A DNA stretch of 18,396 nucleotides from Erysipelotrichaceae bacterium (GTDB lineage Bacteria > Bacillota_I > Bacilli_A > Erysipelotrichales > Erysipelotrichaceae): the NCBI GenBank assembly GCA_017418585.1, contig JAFONG010000116.1, forward strand, positions 1-18,396. Direction: 5' to 3'. Every line of letters starts with the position of its first letter. The stretch's first letter is position 1. Shown piece after piece: positions 14,207 through 18,396 of this stretch. The notes under the pieces were generated by a model. The model did not search any database. It was given only the letters and a program-made list of their open reading frames with translations, and had not been told where the DNA came from. The position numbers were made by a program, and so were the translations under genes.

Positions 14207-15749
14207 GCAGCGCACCTCCGATCTCTTCTTCCGTCATCTTCTTGACTCCCAGCATGTAGTAGCCGAGGTCTTCCTCCGTAACCGCCTTGACATCCTTGAA
14301 GCAGGCGACGATCTCGCCGCCGTACATGACAAGCAGGGTATCCGACAGATTGAGGATCTCGCCAAGGTCGGCCGAAATCAGCAGTACGGCTTTCCCTTCA
14401 TCCCGCATCTGAACCAGACGTTCTCTGATGAACTGGGAAGCGCCGACATCGATACCGCGCGTCGGCTGGTCGCAGATCAGAAGACGGTTGTAGGAAGTAA
14501 ACTCTCTTGCGACGACGACTTTCTGAATGTTGCCTCCGGAAAGATTGTTGATCTGCTGATCGCCGTTCTTGCATAGAACGAGATAGTCCTTGATCCACTT
14601 GTCCGTATCTTCCTTGATGTTCTTCGGCTTGTTCAGGACCTTCCCGGTGTAGCGTTCGTCATCGAGCTTATCGGCGATCATGTTGTCCTTAATCGACATA
14701 GTACCGGCAATACCCAGAGTCATGCGGTCTTCAGGAACATGAACCATACCGAGCTGACGCAGTTCCTTGATGTTCTTGCCGCCGACTTCTTCTCCCAGAA
14801 GCTTGATCGATCCTTCCGAGTAGACATGCAGACCGGTAATCGAGTCGATCAGTTCTCTCTGGCCGTTGCCTTCAACGCCGGCGATACCGACGATCTCTCC
14901 TTCCCGAACCGAGAACGAAATGTCCTTGACGACCTTCTTTCCCGCATCGTTGTAGACGCCGAGATCCTTAACCACCAGGACGTTTTCTTTCGGCTTTGCT
15001 TCCTCTTTCGGAATTTCCAGAACGACATCAACACCGACCATCGCCCTGGAGATATCCGCTTCCGTTACATCGGCAACGTTATATACGCCAACCGTACGGC
15101 CTTTACGGATGACCGTAACCCGGTCGCACAGTTCCTTGACTTCATTCAGTTTGTGAGAGATGAAGATGATCGTGTGTCCTGTTTCTCTCAGAAGTTTCAG
15201 CTGAACAAACAGTTCTGCCGTCTCCTGCGGTGTCAGAACGGCTGTCGGTTCATCCAGGATCAGGATCTCGCAGCCCTTGACCAGAGCCTTGACAATCTCT
15301 ACCTTCTGTTTCACACCGACCGTAATATCCTGCACACGCGCCCGCGGATTGATATCGAAGCCGTACTTCTTGCACACCTCTTCCGTCATCTCGATCGCCT
15401 TGTTCATGTCGAAACGCATGCCCTTGACCGGCTCGATGCCCAACATGACGTTCTCGGCAACGGTGAATGACGGGACCAGCATGAAGTGCTGATGCACCAT
15501 GCCGATGCCTTCTTCGATGGCCTTGGTAGGGGAAGTCAGATGAACCGGTTTCCCTTTGATGATGATCTGACCGTGGTCGGGCTGTTCAATGCCGAACAGC
15601 ATCTTCATCAGAGTCGATTTTCCTGCCCCGTTTTCTCCGCAGATCGCGTGGATCTCTCCCTGTCTAGCCGAAAAGTTTACGTGATCATTCGCCATGATTC
15701 CGTTGTCGTAAACCTTCGTGATGTTTTCCATTACCAGATAGTTATCCAT
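14199..15749 (-). CDS. nupA: Nucleoside ABC transporter ATP-binding protein, NupA-type, two fused ATPase domains
   Basis: A 516-residue protein with two nucleotide-binding domains in one chain that powers import. Domain 1: Walker A GENGAGKST (38-46), Q-loop in VHQHFMLVPSF, signature degenerated to VGVKQ (144-148), Walker B LILDEP (163-168), switch His199. Domain 2 (from about 256): Walker A lost (GVEGNGQREL, 291-300), intact signature LSGGN (403-407), Walker B with Gln for the catalytic Glu (CDQPTRG, 426-432) and no switch His (SADL). Such asymmetry, with one competent site formed by Walker A of domain 1 and the signature of domain 2, is usual for RbsA/YufO type proteins. AAGGAG lies 5 bases before the ATG and directly abuts the T-run of the intercistronic hairpin. 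Confidence 0.93.
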   Translation of the reverse strand: MDNYLVMENITKVYDNGIMANDHVNFSARQGEIHAICGENGAGKSTLMKMLFGIEQPDHGQIIIKGKPVHLTSPTKAIEEGIGMVHQHFMLVPSFTVAENVMLGIEPVKGMRFDMNKAIEMTEEVCKKYGFDINPRARVQDITVGVKQKVEIVKALVKGCEILILDEPTAVLTPQETAELFVQLKLLRETGHTIIFISHKLNEVKELCDRVTVIRKGRTVGVYNVADVTEADISRAMVGVDVVLEIPKEEAKPKENVLVVKDLGVYNDAGKKVVKDISFSVREGEIVGIAGVEGNGQRELIDSITGLHVYSEGSIKLLGEEVGGKNIKELRQLGMVHVPEDRMTLGIAGTMSIKDNMIADKLDDERYTGKVLNKPKNIKEDTDKWIKDYLVLCKNGDQQINNLSGGNIQKVVVAREFTSYNRLLICDQPTRGIDVGASQFIRERLVQMRDEGKAVLLISADLGEILNLSDTLLVMYGGEIVACFKDVKAVTEEDLGYYMLGVKKMTEEEIGGALHA

Positions 15750-15767
15750 TGAATCTCCTTAAAAAAC

Positions 15768-15800
15768 AAGCCTCTGATACCTCAACGATATCAGAGGCTT
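15768..15800 (-). terminator. Intercistronic hairpin between bmpA and nupA (partial terminator)
   Basis: A perfect 12-bp stem, AAGCCTCTGATA (15768-15779) with TATCAGAGGCTT (15789-15800), and a 9-base loop. On the minus strand it is followed by G and six T, then at once by AAGGAG of nupA. It has the form of a full intrinsic terminator inside an operon, which would leave more transcript for the binding protein than for the ATPase and permeases, and may also protect the bmpA mRNA 3' end. Confidence 0.8.
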
Positions 15801-15847
15801 ATAGATCTTAGTGATCTAAATCGTATTGATTAGATTGAAACAGCAGA

Positions 15848-16972
15848 TTACTGCATAGAAGGTACGAATGTACCGTAGAACCATCCTTCAGGCTGACCGA
15901 ATGCCGTTCCCGGATCGATAGCGCCGCTGATGATATCAGCAGTGATCTTTTCGACCTGAGCCAGCTGTTCCGGCGTGAAGAGAGCCTTCGTGATTTCATT
16001 GACAGAAACGCTGACGTATTCGCCCTTAAGACCCAGCTTTTCATTTGAGCCGTAAGGCAGGTTTCCATTCAGATGTCTTTCCATAGCCTGATAGAAGCCG
16101 TTGTTGACGTTCTTCTGCATGGAAGTGATCGTTCTGGCTGCCTTGTTGGTGCCTTCTGTCGTTCCTAATGAAGCGAAGTATGAACCCTGGTCGCCATCGA
16201 CACCGACGATCCACTTGCCTTCAGGCTGTTCGATAACAGCATCGAATCCGCCCAGACCGGCCTGGCCGCCGCATGCGAATACGACATCGTAGCCTGCTTC
16301 GTAAAGACCGGTAGCGGTATCTTTACCTGCAGTAACATCGTTGAATGAGTTCATCCAAGAGCAGTTGATGGAAGCGTTCGGGTTGATGTACTTGGCACCG
16401 TTAGCGAAACCTACATAGAAGTCGTCAAGAACAGTGTTGTCCATGCCGCCCATGAATGCGACCTTTCCTTCCAGAGACATCATCGCAGCCATAGCACCGG
16501 CAACGAATGAGCCTTCGTTCTGAGCGAACAGCATCGCATAGAGGTTCGGTGTGTTGTAGTACTGCCAGCCATCCGGATCGTCGAAGTTCCATTCTTCATC
16601 GAAGAACCAGAATTTCGTATCAGGATATTCCAGAGCGAGCGCACCGATGTAGTCTTTCATGTCATAGGTGCCGGCAACAACGATATCCCAGCCCTCGGCT
16701 ACGATATCGGCAGTCTTCTGTTCCCAGGTAGAGTTGTCATAAGTCAGTTCACGATATTCGGTATAAACCTTGTCACCGAAATCTCTGTCGATCCAGTCCA
16801 GACCTTCTTTACCGGAATCGAAGAACGACTTGTCGCCCAGCGTACCGTTGATGATATAAACCAGACGGATGCGATCATCGGCAGGAGTATCTTCTCCACC
16901 GGACTTTTTGCCACATCCGGCTAATGACATGACCAGAAGCAGCGAAAGTAAAATCGTTAAAAATTTCTTCAT
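15848..16972 (-). CDS. bmpA: BMP-family nucleoside-binding lipoprotein
   Basis: A 374-residue surface lipoprotein of the basic membrane protein family (PnrA/BmpA), the substrate receptor of the importer. The signal peptide MKKFLTILLSLLLVMSLAGC ends in a lipobox LAGC with lipidated Cys20, followed by a flexible polar linker. The BMP fold starts at RLVYIINGTLGDKSFFDSG (34-52). Further family features are FAQNEGSFVAGAMAAMMS, GKVAFMGGMDN, VDGDQGSY and the C-terminal FVPSM. Characterised relatives bind purine or pyrimidine nucleosides. The gene order bmpA-nupA-nupB-nupC is that of lactic-acid-bacterial nucleoside importers, and a nucleoside hydrolase lies downstream, so nucleosides are the likely substrate. 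It has a strong AGGAGG site and a leader with inverted repeats. Confidence 0.92.
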   Translation of the reverse strand: MKKFLTILLSLLLVMSLAGCGKKSGGEDTPADDRIRLVYIINGTLGDKSFFDSGKEGLDWIDRDFGDKVYTEYRELTYDNSTWEQKTADIVAEGWDIVVAGTYDMKDYIGALALEYPDTKFWFFDEEWNFDDPDGWQYYNTPNLYAMLFAQNEGSFVAGAMAAMMSLEGKVAFMGGMDNTVLDDFYVGFANGAKYINPNASINCSWMNSFNDVTAGKDTATGLYEAGYDVVFACGGQAGLGGFDAVIEQPEGKWIVGVDGDQGSYFASLGTTEGTNKAARTITSMQKNVNNGFYQAMERHLNGNLPYGSNEKLGLKGEYVSVSVNEITKALFTPEQLAQVEKITADIISGAIDPGTAFGQPEGWFYGTFVPSMQ

Positions 16973-16986
16973 CGTTTCCTCCTTGT

Positions 16987-17014
16987 TTTATTGATGAATA
17001 GGTCAATAAACCTA
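16987..17014. repeat. Overlapping inverted repeats in the bmpA leader (candidate operator)
   Basis: TTTATTGA (16987-16994) and TCAATAAA (17003-17010) are perfect 8-bp arms around 8 bases. A second dyad, TAGGT (16999-17003) and ACCTA (17010-17014) with a 6-base loop, overlaps the first, so as RNA they exclude each other. Both lie just downstream of the predicted bmpA start point and upstream of the ribosome binding site. A repressor operator is the simplest reading. Confidence 0.45.
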
Positions 17015-17019
17015 ATACT

Positions 17020-17047
17020 ATTTTATCACAACCATATGCAGATACAA
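17020..17047 (-). promoter_or_regulatory. Promoter of the bmpA-nupABC operon
   Basis: On the minus strand the extended -10 TGA-TAAAAT (17028-17020) lies 16 bp after a weak -35 TTGTAT (17047-17042). Transcription should begin near 17013, giving a leader of about 40 bases with two dyads. Confidence 0.55.
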
Positions 17048-17057
17048 TTTCTTTGTG

Positions 17058-17063
17058 TAAAAT
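17058..17063 (+). promoter_or_regulatory. Possible -10 of the ADP-ribosylglycohydrolase gene
   Basis: TAAAAT lies 26 bp before the ATG at 17090. The bases before it are AT-rich and no clear -35 is seen, so this is only a candidate in the divergent gap of 117 bp. Confidence 0.25.
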
Positions 17064-17089
17064 TAAAATAGATAAAGGAGCATCCAATA

Positions 17090-18396
17090 ATGAAAGCTTG
17101 GGAAATCGAAAGAAACAACATTCTGCAGGTCGTTCCATGCTACGAAGAAGACGACAACGAAACGATCTGGGAGGAATCTTCCTCGGGAATTGAAACTTCT
17201 CAGGACGAGATGATCAAGATGTACTGGCACTCTCAAGTACCGGGATCCAGAGCGCCTGAATCGATCTGTCTTGCTTCCATACAGGCGATCGAAAACAGGG
17301 GATACAAGGTCGAAGGCGGAACGGAACTGATCAAGGAAGGCTATGAAGCTTATGAGCGGGGCGACATCGTCCGGCTGCACGAGCTGACCTACGCCGTCTT
17401 TGAAGCGGTATACAACGCCGAAAAGGATGAAGATCATCCTTACTGGAAACAGAATTTCTATGACAGTTTCGATCAGCTGAAATCGGCTGTTGATTATCCT
17501 GAAGACTACAAGGTCGAGATCGACGAAGAATATCTGGAAAAGACCTACGCCGGCTGGCTGGCGCAGATCATCGGCGGCGCATACGGAACCTGCATCGAAG
17601 GCTACACCGGTGCCAACATCAAAAAGAAATACGGCGAGGTGGACCGCTACATCAGAAAGCCAAACACCTACAACGACGACATCACTTATGAGCTGGCTTT
17701 GCTGCTGGCATACGAGAAACACGGAAAGAACACGACAGCCAAAGATATTTCCGACGAATGGATCGTCCGGATCCCGATGGGCTGGTCGGCAGAAGACTTT
17801 GCCTTAAAGAATCTCAAGGTCGGTATCGTACCGCCGGAGTCGGGACGTTTCCACAATCCGTTCAACGAATGGATCGGTGCCCAGATGAGAGGCGTCGTCC
17901 TTGGACAGCTTTATCCGGGAAACATCGAAAAAGCGGCAGAAGCGGCCTTCATGGATGCTTGCATCTCCCATGCCCGCAACGGCATTCTCGGTGAAGTCTT
18001 CAACGCCATGATGGCATCCTATGCCTTTGTCGAAAAAGACATCCGCAAGATCATCGGAAAATGTATCGATCTGATCCCTGCGGACAGCGAATACGGCAGC
18101 GTCATCCGCTTTGCCTATGAACAGTGTCAGACCCACGACGACTACTACAGCGCCTGGATGCCTTGTGAAGAAAGATACCAGAGATACAACTGGATCCACG
18201 TTTATCCGAACGCCTGTGCACAGATCATCGCGCTCTGGTACGGCAACGGTGATTTCAACAGAACGCTGGCTGCCTGCGGAGGCTGCGGACAGGATGTCGA
18301 CTGCAACGCCGCACAGATCATGACGGTTCTGGGAATCATCAACGGTCCGGACAGCATTCCGGAATACTGGAAGAAACCGATCGGCGACGAGCTCGA
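17090..18396 (+). CDS. ADP-ribosylglycohydrolase family protein (partial, C-terminus beyond window)
   Basis: 435 residues are visible. The all-helical ADP-ribosylglycohydrolase core starts at about 148 with YLEKTYAGWLAQIIGGAYG, followed by the first metal motif YNDDITYE (194-201, Asp196 Asp197 Thr199) and, near the visible end, GGCGQDVDCNAAQI (397-410, Asp402 and Asp404). Family members cleave N- or O-linked ADP-ribose or ribosyl bonds using two Mg2+. The second motif has Cys405 where ARH1/ARH3/DraG have Thr or Ser, and matches the DTDCNxA variant I associate with larger bacterial members of unknown substrate. Residues 1-147 are an extra acidic, Trp- and Tyr-rich region without a domain I know. 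AAGGAG lies 9 bases before the ATG. It is divergent from the nucleoside importer and no ADP-ribosyltransferase is seen nearby, so a salvage role is more likely than protein de-modification. This last point is inference. Confidence 0.85.
   Translation, partial: MKAWEIERNNILQVVPCYEEDDNETIWEESSSGIETSQDEMIKMYWHSQVPGSRAPESICLASIQAIENRGYKVEGGTELIKEGYEAYERGDIVRLHELTYAVFEAVYNAEKDEDHPYWKQNFYDSFDQLKSAVDYPEDYKVEIDEEYLEKTYAGWLAQIIGGAYGTCIEGYTGANIKKKYGEVDRYIRKPNTYNDDITYELALLLAYEKHGKNTTAKDISDEWIVRIPMGWSAEDFALKNLKVGIVPPESGRFHNPFNEWIGAQMRGVVLGQLYPGNIEKAAEAAFMDACISHARNGILGEVFNAMMASYAFVEKDIRKIIGKCIDLIPADSEYGSVIRFAYEQCQTHDDYYSAWMPCEERYQRYNWIHVYPNACAQIIALWYGNGDFNRTLAACGGCGQDVDCNAAQIMTVLGIINGPDSIPEYWKKPIGDEL

Noticed and set aside
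14204..14215. GTG start of the NupB permease at 14215
   Set aside because: The SD GGAGGT overlaps this GTG and is correctly spaced for the ATG at 14206.
16973..17089. Purine riboswitch in front of bmpA
   Set aside because: The predicted leader is about 40 bases and has no three-way junction. Only small dyads are present.
1..18396. tRNA, rRNA, CRISPR array, insertion sequence, prophage or toxin-antitoxin system
   Set aside because: No regularly spaced repeats, terminal inverted repeats, transposase or integrase motifs, cloverleaf-like sequence or small paired toxin-like genes were seen on either strand.

Overview
The window looks like ordinary chromosome of a mid-GC, low-copy-repeat Firmicute. 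The evidence is strong Shine-Dalgarno sites of the AGGAGG type, tight operons with ATGA/TGATG junctions, extended -10 promoters (TGN-TATAAT-like), a BmpA-NupABC type nucleoside importer and an ECF sigma gene. The style of several proteins (GH13 with an N-terminal helical extension, ATC-hydrolase family protein, fused FeoA-FeoB) fits gut Firmicutes such as Erysipelotrichia or Clostridia, but this placement is an impression and cannot be proven without a database search. I see no rRNA, tRNA, CRISPR, IS element, phage gene or att site.

Layout. 1-1590 (minus): the N-terminal 411 residues of a fused FeoA-FeoB ferrous-iron transporter, cut by the window edge, preceded by a small basic 84-residue protein of unknown function. 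Its promoter is wrapped in two inverted repeats and seems to yield a leaderless mRNA. 1588-6660 (minus): a six-gene operon with gaps of 14 bp or less: isoprenylcysteine methyltransferase-like membrane protein, MntP manganese exporter, ATC-hydrolase family protein, GH13 alpha-glucosidase, GlmU-like left-handed beta-helix protein and HAD phosphatase, closed by a hairpin terminator. 6737-9643 (minus): a PreP-type M16C metallopeptidase with its own promoter and terminator. 9753-10988 (plus, divergent): an ECF sigma factor joined to a 256-residue soluble domain. A strong internal ribosome binding site lies exactly at the junction, and an ECF-type promoter lies in front of the gene.

11033-16972 (minus): nucleoside uptake and salvage. 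A BMP lipoprotein captures nucleoside outside the cell, a duplicated ATPase and two permeases carry it in, and a separately promoted nucleoside hydrolase splits it into base and ribose. An intercistronic hairpin separates the lipoprotein gene from the ATPase gene, probably to raise lipoprotein dosage. Divergent from this operon, 17090-18396 (plus) holds an ADP-ribosylglycohydrolase family protein cut by the right edge. Its position suggests that it also cleaves an N-ribosyl bond in the same salvage economy.

Most of the window is well explained by known families. The parts that deserve a second look are the sigma-domain fusion with a possible second product, the paired dyads at the small gene/feoAB promoter, the overlapping dyads in the bmpA leader, the nucleoside-importer/ADP-ribosylglycohydrolase pairing, and the N-terminal extensions of the GH13 and ADP-ribosylglycohydrolase proteins. 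No gene-free stretch longer than about 120 bp exists.
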